Counted from the first letter of the stretch, positions 9,865 to 19,255 are shown. The stretch is 64,000 nucleotides of DNA from CAZGUG01 sp964625335 (GCA_964625335.1 CAZVBE010000011.1:3457-67456); one strand, 5' to 3'. Numbers and translations are program-made. Notes: generated by a model not told the origin, from the sequence alone.

Positions 9865-9897
9865 TTGACAATTATGCATATATGTTGCATAATTGTC
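9865..9897 (+). promoter_or_regulatory. Promoter overlapped by a perfect 12-bp dyad
   Basis: TTGACA (9865-9870) and CATAAT (9888-9893) are separated by 17 bases. The same segment holds a perfect inverted repeat, GACAATTATGCA (9867-9878) and TGCATAATTGTC (9886-9897), with a 7-base centre. The dyad covers the -35, spacer and -10, the position expected for a repressor operator. It drives the T-box leader and the serine operon. Confidence 0.75.
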
Positions 9898-9904
9898 TTT
9901 AAAA

Positions 9905-10140
9905 TATCTTTTGGCAAAGGCAGCGAAGGGAAACAGTACGCGAGAGCTAATTTTCAGAGAGCCGGTGGCAGGTGTGAACCGGCATGCGGCCCGCCGGAAT
10001 CCGTCCCGGAGCCTTAGAAGTGAAAATTAAGTAGTTTCTAACGGTTGACCCCGTTAAAGGTCATGAGTTGCCGGCAAGCTAAAATTAGGTGGTACCACGT
10101 GGGTAAATACCCCCGTCCTATAAGGGACGGGGTTTTTTTG
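9905..10140 (+). promoter_or_regulatory. T-box riboswitch leader, probably tRNA-Ser responsive
   Basis: The canonical T-box AATTAGGTGGTACCACG lies at about 10083-10099, followed by a GC-rich terminator (CCCCGTCC / GGGACGGGG, then Ts to 10139). Upstream are the stem I signatures AGAGAGCCGG...GAACCGGC and GGAATCCGTCCCGGAGCC. The position after GAA, where specifier codons usually sit, reads TCC (10000-10002), a serine codon, which agrees with the downstream serine biosynthesis genes. Uncharged tRNA would favour the antiterminator. Confidence 0.9.
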
Positions 10141-10214
10141 TCCCCGATTGATAAGTTTTCGGATCAGGGACATCCAGAATATATACTTTTATAAAAAGGA
10201 AGGAAGCGATTGTT

Positions 10215-11363
10215 TTGAACAAGAGACTTATGACACCGGGACCCACTCCTTTGCCTCCACAGGTAATAGAGGCTTTGGGGCAGCAGGTTTTGCACCACAG
10301 GACGAAGGAATATGCCGAAGTTTTTGAAAGGCTTAACAGCGGCCTTAAATATGTTTTTGCCACCGATTATACGGTGGCCACCCTTACCGCCTCGGGCACC
10401 GGTGGAATGGAAGCCGCTGTCACCAACTGCTTTTGTCCGGGGGACAGGGTACTCCTTGTATCTTCAGGGGTGTTTTCGGAAAGGTTTTATGACATATGCC
10501 GGTGCATGGAACTTAAGGTGGAAAAGCTGGAAGTTCCGTGGGGGAAGGGCATTGGTGCACAGGAAGTGATGGCGCGGCTTGATAACGGCATAAAGGGGGT
10601 TATCGTCACCCATAATGAGACCTCAACCGCTGCCTGCAACGATATTGAGTCCATAGGCAAAGCCCTTGAGGGGACGGATGTTTTGTATATAGTGGATGCC
10701 GTCAGCTCCCTTGGGGGCATGGAGGTAAGGCCTGAAAAGTGGGGGATAGACATTGCGGTTACTTCCTCCCAGAAGGCTCTCATGTGCCCTCCCGGGCTTA
10801 CCTTTCTGTCAATAAGCTCCAGGGCGATGGAAGCGGCGCGCAGAAACAAATCCCGCCGTCACTACTGGGACCTGTGCAAGGTGGTGGACTTTATGGGCAA
10901 ACAACCTCCCCAGCACCCCTTTACCCCTGCGGTAAACTTAGTCAGGGCTTCTCTTGAGGCGATTACGCTGATACAAAGGGAAGGGCTGGAAAACGTCTGG
11001 CGCAGGCATAGAAGGATGGGACATATGACCAGGACGGGGGTTAAGGCGATGGGCCTTGGGCTGTTTGCCGGGGAAGGCAGCGCATCAGATACATTAACGG
11101 CGGTTAATGTTCCCGACGGTATAAATGCAGGCGATATTGTAAAGCGTATGGAGCAGGATTTCGGACTGGTTATTGCAGGGGGCAACAAAAACCTTAAGGG
11201 CAGGATAATAAGGATAGCCCATATGGGCTATATATCCGAAAGGGATGTCCTGGATACCCTGCAGGGCCTTGAGCAGATTCTTATTGATTTGGGCTGTCCT
11301 GTCAATAGGGGCAGGGCATACACGGCGGCTAAACAAATAATTGACACAGGGGGCACAGTATAA
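10215..11363 (+). CDS. Class V aminotransferase (serine biosynthesis, SgaA/SerC-like)
   Basis: A 382-residue PLP enzyme that starts with TTG behind AAAAGGAAGGAAG. It has the fold-type I signatures of the alanine/serine-glyoxylate aminotransferase group: N-terminal MTPGPTPLPPQV, ASGTGGMEAAV (phosphate-binding loop), VDAVSSLGG (Asp contacting the PLP pyridine nitrogen) and SSQKALMCPPG (Schiff-base Lys, near residue 191). It is followed directly by serA with a 1-base overlap, under one T-box, so it probably transaminates 3-phosphohydroxypyruvate (the SerC reaction) or makes serine or glycine from a related oxoacid. The exact amino donor is not readable. Confidence 0.85.
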   Translation: MNKRLMTPGPTPLPPQVIEALGQQVLHHRTKEYAEVFERLNSGLKYVFATDYTVATLTASGTGGMEAAVTNCFCPGDRVLLVSSGVFSERFYDICRCMELKVEKLEVPWGKGIGAQEVMARLDNGIKGVIVTHNETSTAACNDIESIGKALEGTDVLYIVDAVSSLGGMEVRPEKWGIDIAVTSSQKALMCPPGLTFLSISSRAMEAARRNKSRRHYWDLCKVVDFMGKQPPQHPFTPAVNLVRASLEAITLIQREGLENVWRRHRRMGHMTRTGVKAMGLGLFAGEGSASDTLTAVNVPDGINAGDIVKRMEQDFGLVIAGGNKNLKGRIIRIAHMGYISERDVLDTLQGLEQILIDLGCPVNRGRAYTAAKQIIDTGGTV

Positions 11364-12940
11364 TGAGGGTAATAGTAACTGAAAGGATTGCACAGACCGG
11401 AATAGATATACTCAAGAAAAAGGCGGATGTGGATGTAAGGCTTAAGATTGGAAGAGATGAACTGTTAAAAATAATAGAGGAATACCAGGGTATTATCGTG
11501 CGAAGTGCCACCATGGTGGACAGCGAACTGCTTGCAGCGGCCAAAAACCTGAAGGTTGTCGGCAGGGCGGGTAACGGTATAGACAATATAGACCTGGATG
11601 CGGCTACCCAGGCGGGGGTGGTTGTTGTTAATACTGCAGAAAGCAATTCGGTTTCCGCCGCAGAGCATACCATAGGCATGATGCTTGCGTCCTGTCGCAA
11701 CACATGCAGCGCGAACCAGTATATTAAGTCGGGCAACTGGGACCGCAGCCCGTTCAAAGGAAACGAACTGTACGGCAAGACGGTTGGCATAATAGGCCTT
11801 GGCAGGATTGGCGGACTGGTGGCTTCCAGGCTCCAGGCCTTTAATATGAAAACAATCGCCTATGACCCGTACATTCCCGGAGGCAGGTTTGAGCTTCTTG
11901 GGGTTGAAAAGATGGAAAAGCTGGAGGACTTGCTGGCCCGGGCGGATATAATTACCGTCCATACTCCCAAGACCGAGGAAACCATAGGTATGCTGGGGGA
12001 TAAGGAATTTGAAATTATGAAGGACGGGGTGAGACTTGTCAATTGCGCCAGGGGCGGCATTATCGGGGAAAAGGCGCTGCACAGGGCTCTTGAAAGCGGC
12101 AAGGCGGCCAGCGCAGCCCTTGATGTATTCGAACAGGAGCCCTGCCCGGACAATCCGCTGTTTAGCTTTGACAATACCGTTGTAACTCCCCATCTGGGTG
12201 CCGATACCTTGGAAGCACAGAACAAGGTGGGTATAAACATTGCAAACCAGGTGCTGGATGCCCTTGAGGGCAAGCTTGTTACAAACGCAGTCAATATGCC
12301 AAGCCTTCCGGACAAGGATATGGAATACTTGAAGCCTTACCTGCTGCTGGCGGAAAAGCTGGGCAGGCTTTACTACCAGCTGGAGAAAAGGCCCATAAGC
12401 AAAGTTGAGATTAAATACCGCGGCGGGATTGTGGAGCATAAGACAGGTCCCTTAACCCTTGCCTATCTTAAGGGCCTGCTTGAGCCGGTGGTAAAGGAAA
12501 GGGTTAACTATGTCAATGCAAAGCACCTGGCCAAGAGCAGGGGTATAAACGTGCTGGAGAGCCTGGACAGTAGCGCCAGCGAATATACAGACCTTATAGA
12601 GGTTAAGGTAAGCAACGGTCACAGCACCTTTACCATGGCGGGGACTCTTTTCGGCATGAGGGAGCCCCGGATAGTGGAACTCAACGGTTATAAAATTGAC
12701 ATGGAACCGGCACCATACATGCTTCTAATAAGGAACGAGGACAAGCCGGGGGTTATCGGCAGTATAGGTACCATTATGGGCGTAAGCAAAATAAACATTG
12801 CCACAATGAGGGTAAGCAGGAACTCAAAGGGAGGTAAGGCTCTTATGGTGCTGAATGTGGACGGTTTGGTGCCCAAGGATGTAATAGGCATGGTAAAGAA
12901 GGTGGATGGCATAACCGAAGTAAACTTTATAAAGCTGTAG
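11363..12940 (+). CDS. serA: D-3-phosphoglycerate dehydrogenase
   Basis: A 525-residue long-form PGDH, the first step of phosphorylated serine synthesis. The N-terminal substrate domain is followed by the NAD-binding GIIGLGRIGGLVASRL (about 143-160), the catalytic Arg in NCARGGI, a Glu in DVFEQEP and the catalytic His in VVTPHLGADT. Then come an intervening (ASB-like) domain and a C-terminal ACT domain (about 450-525, beginning YMLLIRNEDKPGVIG), which in this family binds serine for feedback inhibition. The ATG at 11363 overlaps the stop of the aminotransferase gene, giving tight coupling. Length and motifs match the family. Confidence 0.95.
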   Translation: MRVIVTERIAQTGIDILKKKADVDVRLKIGRDELLKIIEEYQGIIVRSATMVDSELLAAAKNLKVVGRAGNGIDNIDLDAATQAGVVVVNTAESNSVSAAEHTIGMMLASCRNTCSANQYIKSGNWDRSPFKGNELYGKTVGIIGLGRIGGLVASRLQAFNMKTIAYDPYIPGGRFELLGVEKMEKLEDLLARADIITVHTPKTEETIGMLGDKEFEIMKDGVRLVNCARGGIIGEKALHRALESGKAASAALDVFEQEPCPDNPLFSFDNTVVTPHLGADTLEAQNKVGINIANQVLDALEGKLVTNAVNMPSLPDKDMEYLKPYLLLAEKLGRLYYQLEKRPISKVEIKYRGGIVEHKTGPLTLAYLKGLLEPVVKERVNYVNAKHLAKSRGINVLESLDSSASEYTDLIEVKVSNGHSTFTMAGTLFGMREPRIVELNGYKIDMEPAPYMLLIRNEDKPGVIGSIGTIMGVSKINIATMRVSRNSKGGKALMVLNVDGLVPKDVIGMVKKVDGITEVNFIKL

Positions 12941-13019
12941 TATATCTGGTATAATATAGTTGGATAAGCCGGATGAATGTATAATTTCAAGTATATGACT
13001 TTATAAAGAGGCGATAGGT

Positions 13020-14051
13020 ATGAAGGTCAGCGAAATATATGACGGAGATTATGCCATAGTAGACGTGAGGTCGCCGGGTGAGTTCCAAAAAGGTTCGATA
13101 CCCGGTGCCGTGAACATACCACTTTTTGACGATGAAGAGAGGGATTTAATTGGTACCCTGTACAAAAAAGAAGGTACAAGACAGGCAAAGAAACGGGGTA
13201 TTGAAGTGGTATCGGCGAAGCTGGCGGATATCTACGGGAAAATAGATTCAGAGGAGGAAAAGGGGAAGGAGATAGTGGTGTTCTGCTCAAGGGGAGGCAT
13301 GCGGAGCGGGTCGATTGTCCGGCTGCTTGATTCCCTGGGGCACAGGGTGCATCAGCTTGAGGGCGGGTACAAGGAATACAGAAGATACGTTCTTGATAAC
13401 CTGAATGCCTTGATTGATTCGAAAAAGGTTGTGGTTATCCACGGCAACACCGGAACGGGCAAGACAGAGCTGCTCAAAATATTGCGGGGGCAGGGCTTCC
13501 CGTCGGTGGACCTGGAGGATATGGCCAACAGCCGGGGCTCAATCTTTGGCACGGTTGGGCTTGGCCGGCCCCGGTATCAGAAGGCTTTTGAAGCATTGCT
13601 CTTTGAAAGGATAAGGGAAATTGACGGGGAATATATTATAGTGGAGTCCGAAAGCCCAAGGGTAGGAAGGGTATACCTGCCCAATGCCCTGGTGGATAAA
13701 ATGAGAACGGGGATCCATATACTGGTGGAGTGCAAAATGCAGCAGAGAATAAAAAGAATAGTCGATGAATACATAAGTATACAAAGGGATGATGTTCTGG
13801 AGGAAATAAGGGACTCGATAAACAGGCTCAAGGGAGAACTGGGCAAAAAGAAGGCAGATATACTTCTTGTACTGCTGGAGCAAGGGAATTACGAAAAGAT
13901 TGTAAGTATTCTGCTGGCAGAGCATTATGACCCCAAATACTATCATTCCGAGAAAAATTATGACTATGTTTTAAAACTTGGAAGCGACAATGTGGAAGAA
14001 TGCGCAGGAACTATTGCGGAGTTTCTTAACAGCCGGTTCAAAAAACATTAG
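13020..14051 (+). CDS. mnmH: tRNA 2-selenouridine synthase
   Basis: A 343-residue protein. The rhodanese domain (residues 1-128) has the catalytic cysteine at about residue 89 in VVFCSRGGMRSG. A P-loop domain follows, with Walker A GNTGTGKT (142-149). This fusion is diagnostic of MnmH/SelU, which replaces sulfur by selenium at the wobble uridine of tRNAs via a geranylated intermediate. It implies selenophosphate production elsewhere in the genome. The start ATG follows AGAGGCGATAGGT, a moderate ribosome-binding site. It is the only clear selenium-related gene in the window. Confidence 0.92.
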   Translation: MKVSEIYDGDYAIVDVRSPGEFQKGSIPGAVNIPLFDDEERDLIGTLYKKEGTRQAKKRGIEVVSAKLADIYGKIDSEEEKGKEIVVFCSRGGMRSGSIVRLLDSLGHRVHQLEGGYKEYRRYVLDNLNALIDSKKVVVIHGNTGTGKTELLKILRGQGFPSVDLEDMANSRGSIFGTVGLGRPRYQKAFEALLFERIREIDGEYIIVESESPRVGRVYLPNALVDKMRTGIHILVECKMQQRIKRIVDEYISIQRDDVLEEIRDSINRLKGELGKKKADILLVLLEQGNYEKIVSILLAEHYDPKYYHSEKNYDYVLKLGSDNVEECAGTIAEFLNSRFKKH

Positions 14052-14093
14052 GGACGGTTCTTTTTGTTTCTACTAAATGTTGGGGGGGTATTA

Positions 14094-14594
14094 ATGAAGG
14101 GAATAAGGTTTTTGACCAGAACAGCTCTGCTTTTGGCACTGACGGCAGCATTTCAGATGATAAGGCCTCTGCTCTCGCTTCCTCCGATGGCATCCAATTT
14201 TATCGTTGGCAGCCTTGTCAATGCATCACTGGCGGCGGCGTCTGTCCTGGTAGGGGCATGGAGCGGGATAGTTATCAGTATTTTAGCGCCAATAATAGCC
14301 CTTTTTCAGCAGCACATTGTTTTTCCCTGGCTTGTGCCCATTATAGCCGGAGGCAATGCCGTCTATGTGCTTATATACGGCTGGTGGTACAGAAAGAACA
14401 AGCCTGTCGGAATAGCCCTGGCTTCGGGGCTCAAATTCCTGCTTCTTTATTTTTTGGTAAGTACAGCGGTAAACATACTGGTTGTACCGCAGCCTGCGGC
14501 CGGCACCCTAAGCTTTATGTTTGGCTGGCCCCAGTTTGTAACGGCGGTGGCAGGCGGATTGGCCGCCCTGCCGGTAATAAGGAGATTGGATTAA
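14094..14594 (+). CDS. ECF transporter S-component-like membrane protein
   Basis: About 166 residues from the ATG at 14094 (GGGGGGTATTA precedes it). It has five or six hydrophobic helices and an N-terminal basic start followed by ALLLALTAAFQ, typical of substrate-binding S components of energy-coupling factor transporters. The substrate is not readable. The cobT riboswitch region is close by, which makes a vitamin-related substrate possible, but this gene has its own terminator and is not under that riboswitch. It lies 42 bases after mnmH. Confidence 0.7.
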   Translation: MKGIRFLTRTALLLALTAAFQMIRPLLSLPPMASNFIVGSLVNASLAAASVLVGAWSGIVISILAPIIALFQQHIVFPWLVPIIAGGNAVYVLIYGWWYRKNKPVGIALASGLKFLLLYFLVSTAVNILVVPQPAAGTLSFMFGWPQFVTAVAGGLAALPVIRRLD

Positions 14595-14596
14595 CG

Positions 14597-14624
14597 GATT
14601 CCGGCTGGTGCCGGATTTTTTTTT
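14597..14624 (+). terminator. Rho-independent terminator after the ECF S component gene
   Basis: The stem CCGGC-TGGT-GCCGG is extended by ATT/GAT and followed by nine Ts. Confidence 0.75.
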
Positions 14625-14721
14625 GTTTTGGGGAGAGAATAAATATAGCTCCGGAGAGAGCTGCGGCGAATAGAAGCAGACGTTGGTTTATGCAGATAAG
14701 GGTTGATGCGGAGGTGGTAAT

Positions 14722-14988
14722 ATTACAAGAAAGATCGCCATTCAAAAAGGACTGGAGAATATTACACAGGAAGTGGTAAGGCATGGCTATCAGGTTACCG
14801 ATATTGACGATACGGGAGATACAATAGATGCAATTATTTATTCGGCTTCCCTTGGCAATAACGATTACCGGGCGGATTCCACCGATATTGAAACCGGAGG
14901 CAACAATAAGTTTGTTGCCATGATAAATGCCGATGAGAAATCGGTGGAAGAGATAATTTCCATGCTTGGCAGTATAAGAGGGTATTGA
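14722..14988 (+). CDS. UPF0180 (YkuS-like) small protein with an ATT start
   Basis: An 88-residue protein similar to the UPF0180/YkuS family. The N-terminal pattern KIAIQKGLENITQEVVRHGY is followed by IDAIIYSAS and a C-terminal SVEEIISMLGSIRGY helix. The homologous reading extends upstream of the first ATG-type codon to an in-frame ATT at 14722, which sits 6 bases behind GGAGGT (14710-14715). A rare ATT start is therefore the best-supported choice; a downstream start would remove the conserved N-terminus. Function is unknown. It lies between the ECF S-component terminator and the B12 riboswitch. Confidence 0.65.
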   Translation: MTRKIAIQKGLENITQEVVRHGYQVTDIDDTGDTIDAIIYSASLGNNDYRADSTDIETGGNNKFVAMINADEKSVEEIISMLGSIRGY

Positions 14989-15084
14989 TGTGTTGGCAGC
15001 AAAATAATATAATAAAGCTGGTATGTATAACAGGTGTCTTGTGACGGATGCCGGCTGCCGATAGTTTAATATTATGAATGACAA

Positions 15085-15305
15085 TGGATTGCAGGTGCCC
15101 CGATGGGGAGAATAGGGAACCGGGTGGAAATCCCGGGCGGACCCGCCACTGTAATGCTGAGCCTAACCTGAATGATGCCACTGGGTTTTTGTGCCCGGGA
15201 AGGTCCGGGAAGGGGCGATGAAGCGGAAGCCAGGAGACCTGCCTGCGATACCCATGCCGGTGGGTGACGGTAAAGCTCACAGTTCTGTTGAACTGTGGGC
15301 TTTTT
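15085..15305 (+). promoter_or_regulatory. Cobalamin riboswitch with terminator
   Basis: The B12 box AGCCAGGAGACCTGCC lies at 15228-15243. Upstream are the typical GCAGGTGCCCC start, GGGAA...CCGGTGGAAATCC and CCGCCACTGTAA segments. A 12-bp terminator hairpin (AGCTCACAGTTC / GAACTGTGGGCT, 15274-15300) with a T tract follows. Adenosylcobalamin binding should turn off the downstream cobT gene. Confidence 0.95.
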
Positions 15306-15351
15306 GCTGTGCAGGGATACAAACCAAACAATATAAGGAGGTTATTGGTTG

Positions 15352-16401
15352 ATGAAATTATTGGATAAGGTGAATAAGGGTATCAGACCGCCTGACCGGG
15401 ACAAGATGAAAGAGGCAAGGGAAAGGGTGGATAACCTGACAAAACCCCTGGGCAGCCTTGGAAGGCTGGAGGAAATCGCCGTACGGCTCTGTGGTATAAC
15501 AGGCACTTTGGAACCCGAGATGAGCAAAAAAACGCTAATAGTTATGGCGGCGGATAACGGGGTTTACTGCGAAGGGGTTGCTGCCTATCCCCAGCAGGTG
15601 ACCTCATTAATAGCCAGGGGCATGGTGGATGGGACCGCAGGGGTGGCAGTGTTTGCACGGATGCTGGACGTCAACGTTAGGGTGATTGATATTGGCATGA
15701 AGGAGGCCTTTGGCTGTCAGGGTATAGTAAACAAAAAAATAAAGCCGGGCACCGCCAATATGGCAGAAGGCCCGGCCATGACAAGGAGTGAGGCGGTACA
15801 GGCAATACGAACGGGTATTGAGGCGGTATTTGAGGCGGCAGCTTCGGGAAGCCAAATAATAGCCACCGGGGAGGTGGGCATAGGGAATACAACCTCCAGC
15901 AGCGCAGTACTGGCTTCTCTGGAAGGACTGGACCCCGCCCAAACCACCGGAAGGGGAGCGGGCCTTGACCAAAGCGGCCTTGCCGGTAAAATTAAGGTGG
16001 TAGAAAGGGCCATCAGGGAAAACAGGCCGGACGCCGGTGACGCAATAGATGTCATCAGCAAGGTGGGCGGCCTTGACATAGCCGGCATGGCAGGCATTTA
16101 CCTGGGAGCTGCATATATGAGAATACCTGTGGTAATAGACGGTTTTATTTCATCGGTGGCTGCTCTGGCAGCGGCAAGGATTAATCCCCTTTCGACCGGA
16201 TATATGTTTCCTTCCCATCTTTCCGCCGAAAAGGGCGGGAGTATTGTATTGGAGCGTCTGGGTCTAAAGCCCTACCTGGATTTGGATATGAGGCTGGGAG
16301 AGGGCAGCGGCGCCGTATTGGCCCTTTATATAATCGAAGCGGCGGCCAGGGCGATTACCCAAATGAAAACCTTCGACGAAATAGGAATAAAAAAGGTATA
16401 A
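15352..16401 (+). CDS. cobT: Nicotinate-nucleotide:dimethylbenzimidazole phosphoribosyltransferase
   Basis: A 349-residue CobT. It makes alpha-ribazole phosphate for the lower ligand of cobalamin. Family features seen: KPLGSLGRLE near the N-terminus, MAADNGVYCEGV, GEVGIGNTTSSSAV (phosphate/ribose site), GRGAGLD, and the C-terminal HLSAEKGG carrying the catalytic glutamate. AAGGAGGT stands 9 bases before this ATG; a TTG one codon upstream is possible. The riboswitch directly upstream confirms a role in B12 metabolism. No other cobalamin-assembly gene is adjacent. Confidence 0.95.
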   Translation: MKLLDKVNKGIRPPDRDKMKEARERVDNLTKPLGSLGRLEEIAVRLCGITGTLEPEMSKKTLIVMAADNGVYCEGVAAYPQQVTSLIARGMVDGTAGVAVFARMLDVNVRVIDIGMKEAFGCQGIVNKKIKPGTANMAEGPAMTRSEAVQAIRTGIEAVFEAAASGSQIIATGEVGIGNTTSSSAVLASLEGLDPAQTTGRGAGLDQSGLAGKIKVVERAIRENRPDAGDAIDVISKVGGLDIAGMAGIYLGAAYMRIPVVIDGFISSVAALAAARINPLSTGYMFPSHLSAEKGGSIVLERLGLKPYLDLDMRLGEGSGAVLALYIIEAAARAITQMKTFDEIGIKKV

Positions 16402-16446
16402 TAAATATAAGCATAGAAAATTTTATATGCAAAGGAAGGTGCAGAC

Positions 16447-18198
16447 ATGAAGGTGCTGCTTACAACGCTGAATTCCAAATTCATTCATTCATCCCTTGCC
16501 CTTAGATACCTGATGGCGTATTGCAGGGACAAGCCCTATAACCTGGGGTTCAGGGAGTTTACCATAAACGATCCCATCCATACAATAACGGGGGAGATAT
16601 ACAGCGAGACCCCGGATATTGTCGCCTTCTCATGCTATATATGGAACATTACCGAAACACTGACACTTGCCCGCAGGATTAAACAGGTTAAGCGGGATAC
16701 CGTTATTGTGCTCGGGGGGCCCGAGGTGTCCTACGACGACTGTGCCCTGATGGAGCAGCATCCTTTTATTGATTTCATAGTGAGGGGAGAGGGGGAGGAG
16801 ACCTTCAGGGAACTGCTGGAATACATTGTGGAAGGCAGAGGGCCAATAGATAATATCCGCGGGATAACCCACAGGTCCGCCGGCAGTGTTGTGAAAAACA
16901 AGGACAGGGAATTGATATGCGAACTTGATTCTATTCCTTTTCCCTATGGGTTTGACAGCGAACTTGAAAATAAAATAGTATACTATGAGGCATCGCGGGG
17001 CTGTCCCTTTCAGTGCCAGTACTGCCTTTCATCCACCATTAAAGGAGTAAGGTTTTTTCCGGTTGAAAGGGTTAAAAAGGACCTGGACAGACTTATGGAA
17101 CTTGGGGTAAAGCAGGTTAAGTTTGTGGACAGGACATTCAACTGCAACAGCAGCTTCTCCCGGGAAATATTTGGCCATTTGATTGAAAGGGGAGGCGATA
17201 TAAATTTCCATTTTGAAATAACCGCCGACCTCCTGGATAAAGAACTCCTTAAGCTTCTTGATACCGCACCGCCGGGCCTTTTCCAGTTTGAGGTGGGCGT
17301 GCAGACCACCAACCCGCAGGTCTTGAAGGAAATAAGGAGAGATACCCGGCAGGAGGCGTTATTTCAAAACATAGGGGAGATTTCCAAGGGCAGAAATATC
17401 CATCAGCACCTTGACCTTATAGCAGGGCTGCCGGGGGAGGATATGGCCTCCTTTGCAAAGTCCTTTAACCATGTCTTTGGTTTGGCTCCGGATATGCTGC
17501 AGCTGGGGTTTCTGAAGCTGCTTAAAGGTTCGGGTATAAGGGAGAGGGCACCGGAATACGGATATGTTTTTACAGCAGAGCCGCCCTATGAAGTCCTGGC
17601 CAATGATTGGATGGACTACGGGGATTTGCGCAGGTTAAAGCTTATCGAGCAGGTTTTGGAATACTACTATAACAGCCACGGTTTTGACAATACACTTAAA
17701 TTTATACTATCCTGTTTTACCGGCGGCCCCTTTGAATTTTTTAAGGACCTGTCCCGATACCTGGAGAATAAAGGGTTGCATCTTTTAAAGCACGGCCGCA
17801 GGGAGCTTTATTCGCTGCTTTATGATTACTGTGTGCACCGGTTACAAGCGCCGGAGGCGGCTGTTAATGAGCTGCTCAAACTGGATTTTCTGCTGACCGA
17901 AAGGGCCCTGAAGCTGCCGCCGCCGATTAACAGAATAGAGACCCCGTTTTTCAAGCAAAGGTGCTTTGACTTCCTTGGCAGACCCGAAAATATTAGGTTT
18001 TATATTCCCGATTATGCGGAGCTTTCTCCAAAGCAAGTTTACAAGCTTGTACATTTTGAGGTTTTTGATTCCTGTATATGCGGGCATGTACCGGAAATTG
18101 AGAACAGGGACAATGAAAGGGAAGTAACCGTATTGTTTGATTACAGGAACAAAGACAGATTGAGACAAAAGGCCCGAATAATAATTGTGCAGCTTTGA
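16447..18198 (+). CDS. B12-binding domain radical SAM protein (DUF4080 type)
   Basis: A 583-residue protein. An N-terminal cobalamin-binding-like fold (about 1-130, with VAFSCYIWN and VLGGPEVSYD) is followed by a radical SAM core with the 4Fe-4S motif RGCPFQCQYC (about 183-192), and a C-terminal DUF4080-type domain. It belongs to the class B methylase-like radical SAM proteins common in clostridia; the substrate is unknown. It may belong to the same transcription unit as cobT (45-base gap), and the pairing with cobT suits a cobalamin-dependent enzyme. An AAGGAAGGTGC ribosome-binding site precedes the ATG. Confidence 0.88.
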   Translation: MKVLLTTLNSKFIHSSLALRYLMAYCRDKPYNLGFREFTINDPIHTITGEIYSETPDIVAFSCYIWNITETLTLARRIKQVKRDTVIVLGGPEVSYDDCALMEQHPFIDFIVRGEGEETFRELLEYIVEGRGPIDNIRGITHRSAGSVVKNKDRELICELDSIPFPYGFDSELENKIVYYEASRGCPFQCQYCLSSTIKGVRFFPVERVKKDLDRLMELGVKQVKFVDRTFNCNSSFSREIFGHLIERGGDINFHFEITADLLDKELLKLLDTAPPGLFQFEVGVQTTNPQVLKEIRRDTRQEALFQNIGEISKGRNIHQHLDLIAGLPGEDMASFAKSFNHVFGLAPDMLQLGFLKLLKGSGIRERAPEYGYVFTAEPPYEVLANDWMDYGDLRRLKLIEQVLEYYYNSHGFDNTLKFILSCFTGGPFEFFKDLSRYLENKGLHLLKHGRRELYSLLYDYCVHRLQAPEAAVNELLKLDFLLTERALKLPPPINRIETPFFKQRCFDFLGRPENIRFYIPDYAELSPKQVYKLVHFEVFDSCICGHVPEIENRDNEREVTVLFDYRNKDRLRQKARIIIVQL

Positions 18199-18233
18199 AG
18201 GATATTTACAAGAAACGCAGAAATTATTAGGTC

Positions 18234-19199
18234 ATGGGGGAAAAAGGGGGATTCAGGAGGATGAAGCATTCTGTACTTATAGTTGATGACAGCGGTTTTA
18301 ATGTAAAAATACTAAAAAACCAATTGGAAGAATACTATGAAGTAATTTCCACTACCGACCCTATGGATGCGGTTAGGGCAGCTGTTGAAAAAAAGCCAAG
18401 CATTATTCTTCTGGATGTAATGATGCCCGGGATGGACGGGTACCAACTCTGTAAAATCCTTAAGGATGGTAAAGAAACAGCAAATATCCCGGTTGTTTTT
18501 CTTACCTCCAAAGGAAGAGTCCAGGATAAGGTTACCGGATTAGAGGCCGGCGGGGACGATTACATAACAAAGCCCTATGAGTTAAGGGAGCTTTTGGCAA
18601 GATTAAATGTGCATATCAGGTTAAGGGAGGCTCAGGACCAGCTCAAACAGCTGTTGGAAGAGAAAAACCTGCTGATTGAGCAGCTTGAAAACCTGTCGCT
18701 GCATGATGGCCTGACCAATGTTCATAATAGAAGATATCTTGAAGAATACCTCGAAGGGGCCTTTGAGGAGTGTAAAAGATACGGGCTTGCTTTAACGGTT
18801 ATTATAACGGATATTGACCACTTCAAAAGTGTTAACGATACCTATGGACATCAGATAGGGGATGAAGTACTCAAAAAATTTACCAAAAGGCTTGAAGATA
18901 ATATCAGAGGAGCGGATATGCTGGCGCGATATGGCGGGGAGGAATTTGTAGTAGTATTAAAAAACACGGATATAGATGGGGCGGTAGTACTTGCAGAAAA
19001 ATTAAGGATGATTATAAAGGAGAAGCCCTTTGAAATAGAGGGGCATCGTATAAGCCTTACAGTAAGTTTTGGCATTGCAGGGATGAAAGCCGGTAATTAC
19101 TCGGATGCAGCGCAATTAATAAGGGATGCCGATATGTATCTTTATAAAGCAAAGAATGAAGGCCGAAACAGGGTTGAATATGAAGGCAGGAAGGAGTAA
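18234..19199 (+). CDS. Response regulator diguanylate cyclase (REC-GGDEF)
   Basis: About 321 residues. The receiver domain (about 12-125) has acidic residues VDDS, the phospho-acceptor Asp in ILLDVMMPG, and Lys in ITKPYE. A coiled-coil linker precedes a GGDEF domain with the active motif RYGGEEF (about 232-238) and an upstream RGAD inhibitory I-site, so it should make cyclic di-GMP and be product-inhibited. The start is uncertain: the ATG at 18261 fits the domain edge but has AGGAGG directly against it, so I keep the upstream ATG at 18234. No histidine kinase is next to it. Confidence 0.88.
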   Translation: MGEKGGFRRMKHSVLIVDDSGFNVKILKNQLEEYYEVISTTDPMDAVRAAVEKKPSIILLDVMMPGMDGYQLCKILKDGKETANIPVVFLTSKGRVQDKVTGLEAGGDDYITKPYELRELLARLNVHIRLREAQDQLKQLLEEKNLLIEQLENLSLHDGLTNVHNRRYLEEYLEGAFEECKRYGLALTVIITDIDHFKSVNDTYGHQIGDEVLKKFTKRLEDNIRGADMLARYGGEEFVVVLKNTDIDGAVVLAEKLRMIIKEKPFEIEGHRISLTVSFGIAGMKAGNYSDAAQLIRDADMYLYKAKNEGRNRVEYEGRKE

Positions 19200-19255
19200 T
19201 ATTTGACCCGACTATGGGCAAGAATACCGGTAGCACATTATATGAGGTGAATTGG

